Part shown: one piece after another, positions 27,401 through 35,195 of the stretch
Layout: every line of letters begins with the position of its first letter
How positions within the stretch are numbered: the stretch's first letter is position 1
NCBI RefSeq assembly: GCF_900109775.1
Contig: NZ_FOAX01000001.1
Location: forward strand, 1,488,001-1,552,000
Reading direction: 5' to 3'
Length of the DNA stretch: 64,000 nt
Source of the DNA: Pseudoxanthomonas sp. GM95
GTDB lineage: Bacteria; Pseudomonadota; Gammaproteobacteria; Xanthomonadales; Xanthomonadaceae
Program-made: the position numbers and the translations under genes
Notes under the pieces: model-generated
The model's input: only the letters and a program-made list of their open reading frames with translations
Databases searched by the model: none
What the model was told of the DNA's origin: nothing

Positions 27401-27889
27401 CCGCGCGTGCGTGCCAAGCTGGCAGAGCAGCTTCCCAGCTACATGCAGCCGCAGCATTTGGTAACGCTGCCGGCGTTGCCGCGCTTGCCCAACGGCAAGA
27501 CCAATCGCAAGGCGTTGCCCGCGCCGCCGCTGCATGCAGGTTCGACAGGCGACGCCGACGAGGCCGCGTGGTTGGCCAATGCCGATCCGCGCCAGCGCTA
27601 TCTGTCGGCGCTGTGGTGCGAGCTCATCGGGGTGGGGCAAGTGCAGCCCAACGACAACTTCTTCGACACTGGTGGCCATTCGCTGCTGGCGATGGAACTG
27701 GCGGCCAGGGTGCGGCGCGAGACCGGCATGCGCATCAACCTGCTGGACATCGCCACCGGAACGCTGGCGTCGCTGGCGGCCGGGCTGCCTGAAGGCGATG
27801 GCACTGCTTCTGCGGAGGAGCCCGAGGCACCGGTCACGCTGGGCGGTCGCTTGCGTCGCTGGGCTGGCCTGGAACCACGGGCGCGCTGA
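21428..27889 (+). CDS. Two-module NRPS (C-A-T-C-A-T), likely Gly-Gly, no thioesterase
   Basis: The protein has 2153 aa. Condensation domain 1 (25-450) has an intact HHIVCDGWS motif at His159. Adenylation 2 spans 480-965 and carrier Ser is 1022. Condensation 2 (1075-1510) has HHIIWDGWS at His1218. Adenylation 3 spans 1540-2025 and carrier Ser is 2085. A 68-residue tail with no thioesterase, reductase or condensation motif ends the protein. Both adenylation domains read DILQLGLVWK by eye, close to known glycine codes, and are very similar to each other, which suggests duplication. No epimerisation domain is seen. The ATG overlaps the previous stop by four bases (ATGA), so the two synthases are coupled. 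Condensation 1 should accept the transaminated acyl chain from the first protein. Confidence 0.93.
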
Positions 27890-27906
27890 GACAGCGCTTG
27901 GAGGAA

Positions 27907-27932
27907 GACCTGCATGCCATCGCTTGCAGGTC
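27907..27932. terminator. Hairpin between convergent genes
   Basis: GACCTGCA (27907-27914) pairs perfectly with TGCAGGTC (27925-27932) across a 10-base loop. It lies in the 48 bases between the NRPS stop and the stop of the convergent glycosyltransferase gene. There is no T tract, so it may act as a weak bidirectional terminator or RNA-stabilising hairpin. Confidence 0.45.
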
Positions 27933-27937
27933 GTGCG

Positions 27938-29116
27938 TTAAGCCGGCTGCTCCTGACGCCAGCTCGCGCGAGCGCTGGGTTCGTCTGCCGCCTGCGCACA
28001 TTGCAACAGGGTTTCTTCGGCGACCTGGTGCCAGCTGCGGGAGAACCGGGCCGACAGTGCGGTTTCGTCCCAATCACGCTGCAGGGCGAATTCGAGACCG
28101 CGTGCGAGATCCGCGCTATCGCGGGCCTGGATCAACACACCGCTGGCGGCGTCGACCACCTCCGGGATGCCGCCGACATCGGTGGCGACCACCGGCCTGC
28201 CGCAGGCCATTGCTTCGACCAGCACGTTCGGATGCCCTTCCGAATAACTCGGCAGTGTCACCACGCTCGCGGCGACCATCCATTTCGCAACCGCCTCGGG
28301 TCCCAATGGGCCGGTGAAGCGCACGTTGCCGGCACCTGCTGAAAGCCCATCAAGCTCGGTCTGCATCGGGCCACCGCCAACAAGCACAAGCTGCAACCTT
28401 GGACGCGTTGCAGTGAGCCCGCGCATCGCTGTCAGCAGTTCACGCAATCCCTTCTCGGGCACCAGCCGGCCGACGTAGAGCACCAGTTCCGCATCCGGCG
28501 CAACGCCGAGTGCCTCGCGCGCAGCCGCCTTGTCTGAGAGATGGAATGTGGCCGCATCGCAGCCATTGGCGATGACTTTTACGCGCTCTGCTTCTGCGCC
28601 GTAGCGCTTCACGGCCAGTCGCCCGAGATCCTCACTCACCACGAGCAGGCGCCGAGCGTTACGCACCACGCGGCGGGTGAGGTGGCGGCTGATCGCATCG
28701 CGCACGCGGATGTCCGAGCCGCGCGCGCCCGCCACCAGCGGGACGCCTGCGCGCCCTGCGGCCAGCATCGCGCCGTAAGCATCCGGATAAAGCCAGTACG
28801 ACAGCACCACGTCGGGCCGGAAGCGGGCAAGCGCATCGCCGATCGCGCCGGCGCATAGACGGCCATTGAATGGCCGGCTCAGGCCGGGCAGGGCAGGGTA
28901 GGACGGATACGCAACTTCACAGTCGAGTCCTGCAGGCGCACCAGGCGCATGCGCGACGTAACTGCCCGGCTGCGCCCAGCGTGGATAGACCGCAATCGGG
29001 CTCACCACGCGCACGGTTGCCAGCTGCGTAAGCTGCTGGATCGTTTGCACGATCGGGCGCCCACGCGTGGGTTCGCCCTGGATTGGAAACTGCGAGGTGA
29101 CCACCAGCAGGCGCAT
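27938..29116 (-). CDS. Glycosyltransferase family 4 (GT-B)
   Basis: A 392-aa retaining glycosyltransferase. The N-terminus MRLLVVTSQFPIQGEPTRG is a GT4 acceptor-domain start. The donor domain shows VLYVGRLVPEKGL, LVGGGP and the E-x7-E motif region SYSEGHPNVLVEAMACGRPVVATDVGGIPEVV. It adds a sugar from a nucleotide donor to the lipid-linked repeat at the cytoplasmic face. I start it at 29116, five bases after the stop of the upstream Gfo/Idh-epimerase gene. The longer frame to 29221 reads antisense-like N-terminal sequence. It is the last of three minus-strand genes that interrupt the plus-strand order, so these probably form a separate transcript from a promoter near 32.5 kb. Donor and linkage are unknown. 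Confidence 0.88.
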   Translation of the reverse strand: MRLLVVTSQFPIQGEPTRGRPIVQTIQQLTQLATVRVVSPIAVYPRWAQPGSYVAHAPGAPAGLDCEVAYPSYPALPGLSRPFNGRLCAGAIGDALARFRPDVVLSYWLYPDAYGAMLAAGRAGVPLVAGARGSDIRVRDAISRHLTRRVVRNARRLLVVSEDLGRLAVKRYGAEAERVKVIANGCDAATFHLSDKAAAREALGVAPDAELVLYVGRLVPEKGLRELLTAMRGLTATRPRLQLVLVGGGPMQTELDGLSAGAGNVRFTGPLGPEAVAKWMVAASVVTLPSYSEGHPNVLVEAMACGRPVVATDVGGIPEVVDAASGVLIQARDSADLARGLEFALQRDWDETALSARFSRSWHQVAEETLLQCAQAADEPSARASWRQEQPA

Positions 29117-29121
29117 CGGTG

Positions 29122-31230
29122 TCAGGCGTCCACGCGGTCGGGCAATGCATCCATCTGTGGCGCGGCGTGGTTGGCAAACATCGTCTCCAGCCCGCGGCGC
29201 AGCCCAACGCGCGGCTGCCACGACAAGCCGGTCCGCGCGGCCGCGATATCGAAGTTCGCCAGCGGCCGCAGCGAGCGCGCTCGATAGCGGGTCAGCGGCA
29301 CGCCGCGCCCCAATAGCTTGCCCAGCAGTTCGACCCCGGCTGCCAGCGCCAGAAACGCGAAGGCCGGCAAGCGGACCAGCCGCAGCCTGCGGCCCAGCTT
29401 GGCCTTGACCAGGTCCAGGTAGGCGCCCTGGGTCACCGTGTTCGGATCCACCAGGTTGAAGATGCGGCCGTTCGCAGCCGAGGCTTCGGCGGCCAGCAGC
29501 AGGCCGTCGACCACATCGTCCACGTACACCAGCGGCAGGGTCTGGCTGCGCGCGCCCACAGCGATCCAGAGACCGGCAATGGCGAGGGTGCCGTTGGGCG
29601 TGACCTGTTCAGCGCCGGGCCCGACGATCTGGCCGGGTCGCACGACCACGGCCGACAGCTGTCGCGCGGCGACGGCCTCCAGCACCATCGACTCGGCGGC
29701 CAGCTTGGTCTGGGTGTAGGCGCCGCGGTCCTGCGGGCGCGGCTCGTAGGCAGAAGCCTCGGTGACCGGTACGGCCGGATCGCGTCCGGCATGATCGAGC
29801 ACGCTGAGCGAGCTGACATAGACCAGCTTGCCGGTTGCATGGCGGTTGCAGGCTTCGATGATGTTGCGTGTGCCCCATACCGTGCCGGCTTCGAAGGCGC
29901 GCAGGTCCCCGCGCATCGCAGCGCCGACGTGATAGACCGTGCCCACGCCGGCAACGGCATGATCGACGATCCGCGGATCGCCCAGGTCCCCGATCAGCAC
30001 TTGCAGGTCGCGCATCGCTTCCAGCGCGGCGCTGGGCGCGCGCACCAGCACACGCACGCGTTGCCCGCGTGCACGCAGGGCGGCGACCAGTCGACGGCCA
30101 AGGAATCCGTTGGCGCCGGTCACCAACGCATCGGCGGGTTCGAGCGGCATGAGGCGGGCTTCAAGCTCGGCCGTGCGCTCGGCGTCGGCGCGCGCGCAGG
30201 CAGCCTCCATCAGCGCGATCGGGCAGCGGCCGTCCTCGGCACTGATCGGCGGCGAGCGTCCCTCTTGGAGCGCGCGCGCGAATTCTTCCGCACCGCGCTG
30301 GATGCCGGGCGATGGGCGCAAGCGGCCAGTGGCGAATCGCAGCACGTTCCAGGGAATGCGGAAAACATCGCGCAAGGCAAGTACGAAGGCGCCCAGCACG
30401 ATGCCGATGAACTTAGGCCCCGGCAGCACGCGCTGCTGGCGGCAGGTCTGCAGGAACCGATCGGCCTCCACGCTGCCGCGCGTGCCATGCACGATCAATC
30501 GGTTCTGCATCGGGCGGGCGTTCCAGGAGAGCAGCATCCGCCCGGTGCCGCGGGCGCAGGTGGCCGTGGCGTGCCATTCGTCGAACTGCAGGTTCGGCTG
30601 GCTGCCGGTCGCGCGGTAGTCCACGTCCAGTCGACTGATCGGGCCGAGCAGCGCTTCAAGCACGTACAGGCCGTGCACGCCCAGGTCGCGAAACGGATAG
30701 GAGCCCTGCCGCACCATCGCCGGCAGCGGACCGCCGGCATAGGACGGATAGTCCGAACTGCGCACGATGTCCGCGGCCAGCGTTTGGCCAACCGCGCCGC
30801 GCTCCACCAGCTCGCGCGTGCGCAGGATGACCGGATCGAACAGGTCCGAGTGATCGACTGACAGCACCAATCCTTTGGCGCGCGCGGATTCGATCATCGC
30901 GTCGCATTCGGCCACCGACTCGGCCATGGGCTTTTCAACGAAGACATGGCAGCCCAGTTCAAGCGCCTGCAGGGTCAGCGGGCAATGGCTGGCCGGCGGT
31001 GTAAGGACGTACACGGCATCAGGACGCTGTTTGGCTACCAGTTCACCCAAGGTCGGCGCGACCAAGGGGATGTCGAACTCGGACGCGAGTGCGTGCGCTG
31101 CTTTCGCGTCCAGGTCGCAGATCCCGACGATCTCGACAAAAGCCAGCCGACGCAGCGCGGCCAGGTGATGGCGCGCGACGTAGCCGGCGCCGATGACGCC
31201 GATTCGCACGGTCTTGTTGCTGGTGTTCAT
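29122..31230 (-). CDS. Fusion of Gfo/Idh/MocA oxidoreductase and NAD-dependent epimerase/dehydratase
   Basis: A two-domain protein of 702 aa. The first half (about 1-360) is Gfo/Idh/MocA: Rossmann IGVIGAGYVARHH and the catalytic-region EKP in HVFVEKPMAES. The second half (about 368-700) is an extended SDR: ALVTGANGFLGRRLV, a YVSSLSVLDHAG segment and the catalytic YTQTK. Gfo/Idh enzymes oxidise or reduce sugar hydroxyls with NAD(P), and extended SDRs epimerise, dehydrate or reduce nucleotide sugars. Joining them suggests two sequential steps on one nucleotide sugar, such as oxidation then reduction with changed stereochemistry. Both halves look intact. It overlaps the next gene by four bases and so shares its transcript. 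Confidence 0.85.
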   Translation of the reverse strand: MNTSNKTVRIGVIGAGYVARHHLAALRRLAFVEIVGICDLDAKAAHALASEFDIPLVAPTLGELVAKQRPDAVYVLTPPASHCPLTLQALELGCHVFVEKPMAESVAECDAMIESARAKGLVLSVDHSDLFDPVILRTRELVERGAVGQTLAADIVRSSDYPSYAGGPLPAMVRQGSYPFRDLGVHGLYVLEALLGPISRLDVDYRATGSQPNLQFDEWHATATCARGTGRMLLSWNARPMQNRLIVHGTRGSVEADRFLQTCRQQRVLPGPKFIGIVLGAFVLALRDVFRIPWNVLRFATGRLRPSPGIQRGAEEFARALQEGRSPPISAEDGRCPIALMEAACARADAERTAELEARLMPLEPADALVTGANGFLGRRLVAALRARGQRVRVLVRAPSAALEAMRDLQVLIGDLGDPRIVDHAVAGVGTVYHVGAAMRGDLRAFEAGTVWGTRNIIEACNRHATGKLVYVSSLSVLDHAGRDPAVPVTEASAYEPRPQDRGAYTQTKLAAESMVLEAVAARQLSAVVVRPGQIVGPGAEQVTPNGTLAIAGLWIAVGARSQTLPLVYVDDVVDGLLLAAEASAANGRIFNLVDPNTVTQGAYLDLVKAKLGRRLRLVRLPAFAFLALAAGVELLGKLLGRGVPLTRYRARSLRPLANFDIAAARTGLSWQPRVGLRRGLETMFANHAAPQMDALPDRVDA

Positions 31231-32417
31231 CCGGGTTCCTGTTGCATGACATGGCGGCTTTCGCGTGCAGCGAGCGCCAGGTCGACATGGCCAATGACCT
31301 CGCGCACGCGGTTGTCCCAGGTCTGGCCGGCGACAGCGGCCATCCGCTCGGCAGCGGCGCCGGGTGGGTCTTCGTGTACGGCTTTCTCCAGCGCGGCCAG
31401 GAACATCTCCCGGCCGTCCACGATCTGCACCCAGCGGCCGAAGCGTTCGATCTCGGCATTGCGGACGCTGACAACGGGTTTGCCCGTGGCCAGGTACTCG
31501 CGCAGCTTGAGCGGGTTGGCGTTCTGGACCTGGCGGTTCTGCCGGTAGGGGATGATCGCCACGTCGAAGGCCTTGGCCCAGGCCGGCAGATCGCGGTACG
31601 GCTGCGGGCCGGCCAGTTTTATGTTGGGAAGGCCCTGCAGCGCCGACACATCAGTGGCGACATGGCCGACCAGCAGGAAGCTCCACTGCGGCCGCATGCG
31701 TGCCAGCCATGCGATCAGGTCCAGATCGATCCACTCATGGATGGAGCCGAAATAACCCACTACCGGGCCTGGCAGGGTGGCGGCGTCTTCCGGCACTTCG
31801 GTCGCAGGGTCCATCGCGCGGGCGAACAGCGCGACATCCACGCCGTGTGGCGAGAACAGGGTGTTGGAATTCGCGGCTTGTTTGCCTGCCAGCAGCGTCG
31901 GCGGCGCGACAAAGACCAGATCGGCGCAGCGGGTCAGGGCATCGTCACGCGCGCCGATGACCGCGGCATCCACGCCGGGATGTGCGGCGTAGTCATCGAT
32001 GCAGTAGTACACACACAGCGCTTCGCCGAGCCGGCGCGCGAGAAAACCTGGATGCGGGACCACGAACCACGAGATGTAGTGTGCCGTGCCCAGCGCCCGC
32101 ATCGCCCTGCGTACGGCCCAGCGCCCGAACGCACGATTGATCAGGTCGACGCCGGGCAGCCGACGGAACGGCAATTGCGGCACCGTGCACAGCCACAGGT
32201 TGGGCTCAAGCTGGGTCGGGCGGCGCAACGCCGCTGCCAGCTTGCGCAAGGCGCGACGCAAGTCCCGGCCGCTGGCCTGTGGCGCGCGCATGCCCGGTGA
32301 GTCCACATAGAGTAATGGCGCCACTTTGGCCAACCGCACGGCGAGGTGATGACTGCTGGTGCGGTTTTCCGCACCCCAGTCGTTCCCGAAATAGACGATG
32401 CCGCTGTCGCTCAGCAT
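31227..32417 (-). CDS. Glycosyltransferase (GT-B, EPS type)
   Basis: A 396-aa glycosyltransferase starting MLSDSGIVYFGNDWGAENRT, which resembles EPS-locus GT-B proteins with a similar FGNDW-x-AENRTSSHH N-terminus. The donor half has VVGYFGSIHEWIDLDLI, FLLVGHV and IPYRQNRQVQNANPLKLREYLATGKPVVS, where the conserved PLK-x-EYLA-G-PVV block contacts the nucleotide sugar. The open frame reaches 32645, but the added N-terminus looks like non-coding translation, so I prefer 32417. The Shine-Dalgarno site there is weak. The stop overlaps the ATG of the Gfo/Idh-epimerase gene (ATGA). The sugar donor is unknown. Confidence 0.82.
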   Translation of the reverse strand: MLSDSGIVYFGNDWGAENRTSSHHLAVRLAKVAPLLYVDSPGMRAPQASGRDLRRALRKLAAALRRPTQLEPNLWLCTVPQLPFRRLPGVDLINRAFGRWAVRRAMRALGTAHYISWFVVPHPGFLARRLGEALCVYYCIDDYAAHPGVDAAVIGARDDALTRCADLVFVAPPTLLAGKQAANSNTLFSPHGVDVALFARAMDPATEVPEDAATLPGPVVGYFGSIHEWIDLDLIAWLARMRPQWSFLLVGHVATDVSALQGLPNIKLAGPQPYRDLPAWAKAFDVAIIPYRQNRQVQNANPLKLREYLATGKPVVSVRNAEIERFGRWVQIVDGREMFLAALEKAVHEDPPGAAAERMAAVAGQTWDNRVREVIGHVDLALAARESRHVMQQEPG

Positions 32418-32846
32418 GAGCGTCTCGCATCCCAGGCGCAGGACTGCATTGCAGCAACTGGCGTTGTACACCGGCGCCAAAGGGCGCTGGCGTGCGCTTC
32501 GCGCCTGTCTGCTTGCGTGCCAGCTCGCATCGAACGTCGTCCCGTACTCGCGTGCGCCGAACAAACGCGGCGGCTCTGTGCAGCCAACGCAGCCCGGCGC
32601 CAGAACCGGCAATGCGACGGGTGGAAATCCGCCTGGCCTGATCACGCCTGTTGCGGCGTTCTCATGAACAAGATCCTGGGTGCATTCGGCCTGCCACGAG
32701 ACGCAGCTGCCACACCCTTGTCATGGGGGAGCTGCGGTGAGCCAGAGATCGAGCGTTCTTGAAATCGGCATCTGTCGTGCAGTTCGCCATTCGGGTGTGT
32801 GGCGCTCGCCGGGGATATCGCCTTGATCCGCGAAGTCACCCACGGC
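32418..32846. other. Divergent promoter region in the middle of the locus
   Basis: This 429-base gap separates the minus-strand glycosyltransferase trio from the plus-strand deacetylase-polymerase-flippase run. Open frames on both strands extend through it, but none has protein character. It should hold two outward promoters. I see no confident motif. Confidence 0.5.
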
Positions 32847-33914
32847 ATGGAAGCGCCGGCGTTGCCGCGCCCGAGCAAACGACAGCGACTGGCGTCGATG
32901 TGCAGTGCAGCCGGGATGCTTCCCGGCCTGACGTCGCTGCGGCAGGTCCTGCGCAAGGATCTGCGCATCCTGGCCTATCACCGGGTGCTCCAGGTCGACG
33001 ATCCAGCCGCGTTCGCATTTGATCTGAACGAAGTCAGCGCCTCGCCCGAACAATTCCAAGCGCAGATGCAGCTGGTGAAGCGCGATTACGATCCGATCCA
33101 GTTCCAGGATGTCTTGGCAGCCTGGAATGGGGGCGCGCCACTGCCGGCAAGGCCGCTCATCGTCACCTTCGACGATGGCTACGACGACAACTACCACATC
33201 GCCTTTCCGATCCTGCGTGGATTAGGTGTGCCGGCGATGTTCTTCGTGTCCACCGGGCACATCGACAGCGGCCAGCCATACGCCTACGACTGGCTGGTGT
33301 ACATGCTGTGCAGGACGCGCGCGACACGCTTGACGGTACCCGAACTGCTCCTCGACGAGCCGATCCCGGAGCCGCTGGAGGGAAGACGGGCGCTGGCCAA
33401 GGAACTGCTGTTCCATCTCAAGGGCCTCGATGCCGTCGACCAGGCGGCTGTTATCGCCCGGCTTGCTGGCGCCTGGAAGATGCTACCCGAGCCGCATGCC
33501 CAATGCCGTCCGATGACTTGGGATCAGTTGCGGGAAATGCGTGATGCCGGGATGGAGATCGGGGCGCACGGCGTCCATCACCATATTCTGGCCAAGCTTT
33601 CGCCGGCGGCCATGCGCGAGGAGATGCGTGAGTCAATGGAGACGCTCACGCGCGAGCTGGGGGCGCCGGTCGACGTGCTGTCCTATCCAGTGGGCGGGCC
33701 CGATTCCTACGATGCGCAGGTCATCGAGGCGGCGACCCAGGTCGGCTTCCGCCTTGGGTGCAACTACATCACCGGCGTGAATCGCCTGCCGACGACCGCG
33801 CACTTCGATCTGCAGCGGCTTTCGGTCGAGAGCGAGATGGACCTGGACTGGTTCGCGGCGATGACGGCGATGCCTGAAGTCTTCGCGCATCGCAAGCGCG
33901 TGCGGCTCGGCTAG
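32847..33914 (+). CDS. Polysaccharide deacetylase (NodB-type, CE4)
   Basis: A 355-aa protein with NodB-homology motifs. LRILAYHRV opens the fold and IVTFDDGYDDNYHIAFPIL carries the two metal/catalytic Asp residues. GAHGVHHHILAKLSP carries the H-x3-H metal pair, and SYPVGGPDSYD is a later motif. CE4 enzymes remove N-acetyl or O-acetyl groups from sugars using a divalent metal. There is no clear signal peptide, so action may be on a lipid-linked intermediate, or the start may be wrong. Candidate starts are the GTG at 32799 and ATGs at 32847 and 32907, none with a strong ribosome site. It is the first gene of a close plus-strand run reaching the flippase. Confidence 0.82.
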   Translation: MEAPALPRPSKRQRLASMCSAAGMLPGLTSLRQVLRKDLRILAYHRVLQVDDPAAFAFDLNEVSASPEQFQAQMQLVKRDYDPIQFQDVLAAWNGGAPLPARPLIVTFDDGYDDNYHIAFPILRGLGVPAMFFVSTGHIDSGQPYAYDWLVYMLCRTRATRLTVPELLLDEPIPEPLEGRRALAKELLFHLKGLDAVDQAAVIARLAGAWKMLPEPHAQCRPMTWDQLREMRDAGMEIGAHGVHHHILAKLSPAAMREEMRESMETLTRELGAPVDVLSYPVGGPDSYDAQVIEAATQVGFRLGCNYITGVNRLPTTAHFDLQRLSVESEMDLDWFAAMTAMPEVFAHRKRVRLG

Positions 33915-33926
33915 GCGCTCGCGTCC

Positions 33927-35195
33927 ATGTTCTTCCTCATCGTGCTCTACCTGATGCTGGTGCTGCTGCGGCCGCAGGAATATCCGGCGTTCGAGGGCGT
34001 GCAGCTTCCGCTGCTCCCCGTCACGCTCGTGCTGGCGCTGCTGGCCTGGCTGATCTCCTATAAGAAATCCCTGGGCGAGCCGCAATACCGCCTGCTGGGT
34101 GCCTTCCTGGTCGTGATGATGATGTCGGTCGTGGTGAATGGCTGGGTCGGCGGTGCGCTGTCGGAGCTGCTGCGCTTCGGCCCGGTGGTGGCGGCGTTCT
34201 TCATCCTGGCCAATGCGATCGACAGCAGGCAGCGGCTGGTCTTCGTGATGGGCGCAATGGTGCTGTGCGCGACGGTGCTTGCCCTGCATGGGATCGAGCA
34301 GAAGCAGACCGGCATCGGCTGGACCGGCGTGCCGCTGATCCAGGATGGCCGCATCCAGTACGTGGGCATCTTCAACGACCCCAACGATCTGGGCATGCTC
34401 TTCGTCTTGGCGCTGCCGATGGCGATGTACCTCAGCAGTCGCGGCGGTGGATTCGGGCTGCTGCGGATCTTTTGGTTGTCCACCGGCCTGTTGCTGCTGT
34501 ACGGCATCTACCTGACCAACTCGCGCGGCGCGCTGTTGGCGGTTGCGGCATTGTTGGGGGTCTGGCTGTGGCGTCGGTACGGCACCATCGTCGCGGCGGT
34601 GTTCGGCAGCATGGGTCTGGCGGCATTGCTGCTGCTGCCTTCACGACTAGCCGATCTCAGCCCAGATGAGGAGTCGGCCAGTGGCCGCGTTGATGCCTGG
34701 TACGAAGGCTTCCAGATGTTCATCTCGCACCCGCTGTTCGGCGTGGGCGCGGACAACTTCACCGACTACAACCACCTGACTGCGCACAACTCGCTGATTC
34801 TGGTGCTGGCCGAAACCGGGTTCATCGGGTTCACCCTGTGGTTGGGCTTCATCGGCTACAGCTTCCGCATGATGTTCACGGTGCTCCGGCACAAGCCGGA
34901 GCTGCCGGATGCGGCGGCCGTGGCCGCATGGAAGACCGAGCGTGCCGTCGCGATGACGCTGCTGCTGTCGCTCAGCGGCTGGCTGGTGACGGCGTTCTTC
35001 CTCAGCCGCAGCTACGCGCTGGTGCTGTACCTGCTCACCGCATTGATGGTGGCCGCCTACGCCAACGCGCGCCGGCAGTTCCCGTCGCTGCCGGGGTTCG
35101 AGATCGGGCGCGACTGGGTGCGGCTGGGCATGGTGGCGGCGATGACCGTGGCGGGGCTGTACGTCGTGGTCAAGGTGTTGCTGGCACTCCAATGA
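33927..35195 (+). CDS. O-antigen polymerase/ligase-like protein (Wzy type)
   Basis: A 422-aa integral membrane protein with about ten to eleven hydrophobic segments. It carries the O-antigen ligase/polymerase signature blocks GIFNDPNDLGMLFVLALPM, YLTNSRGALLA, a periplasmic-loop GRVDAWYEGFQMFISHPLFG with the conserved Arg, and AHNSLILVLAETG with its His. It probably polymerises the flipped repeat units in the periplasm, although a ligase role is not excluded by sequence. Exosortase-linked EPS loci carry relatives of this type. Its stop overlaps the flippase ATG by four bases, so polymerase and flippase are coupled. Confidence 0.85.
   Translation: MFFLIVLYLMLVLLRPQEYPAFEGVQLPLLPVTLVLALLAWLISYKKSLGEPQYRLLGAFLVVMMMSVVVNGWVGGALSELLRFGPVVAAFFILANAIDSRQRLVFVMGAMVLCATVLALHGIEQKQTGIGWTGVPLIQDGRIQYVGIFNDPNDLGMLFVLALPMAMYLSSRGGGFGLLRIFWLSTGLLLLYGIYLTNSRGALLAVAALLGVWLWRRYGTIVAAVFGSMGLAALLLLPSRLADLSPDEESASGRVDAWYEGFQMFISHPLFGVGADNFTDYNHLTAHNSLILVLAETGFIGFTLWLGFIGYSFRMMFTVLRHKPELPDAAAVAAWKTERAVAMTLLLSLSGWLVTAFFLSRSYALVLYLLTALMVAAYANARRQFPSLPGFEIGRDWVRLGMVAAMTVAGLYVVVKVLLALQ

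Noticed and set aside
27700..27889. Possible truncated thioesterase at the NRPS end
   Set aside because: No GxSxG motif or alpha/beta pattern; the tail is short and charged.
32418..32645. Longer start for the glycosyltransferase at 31227-32417
   Set aside because: The added residues look like translated non-coding DNA, while the start at 32417 gives the family's usual N-terminus.
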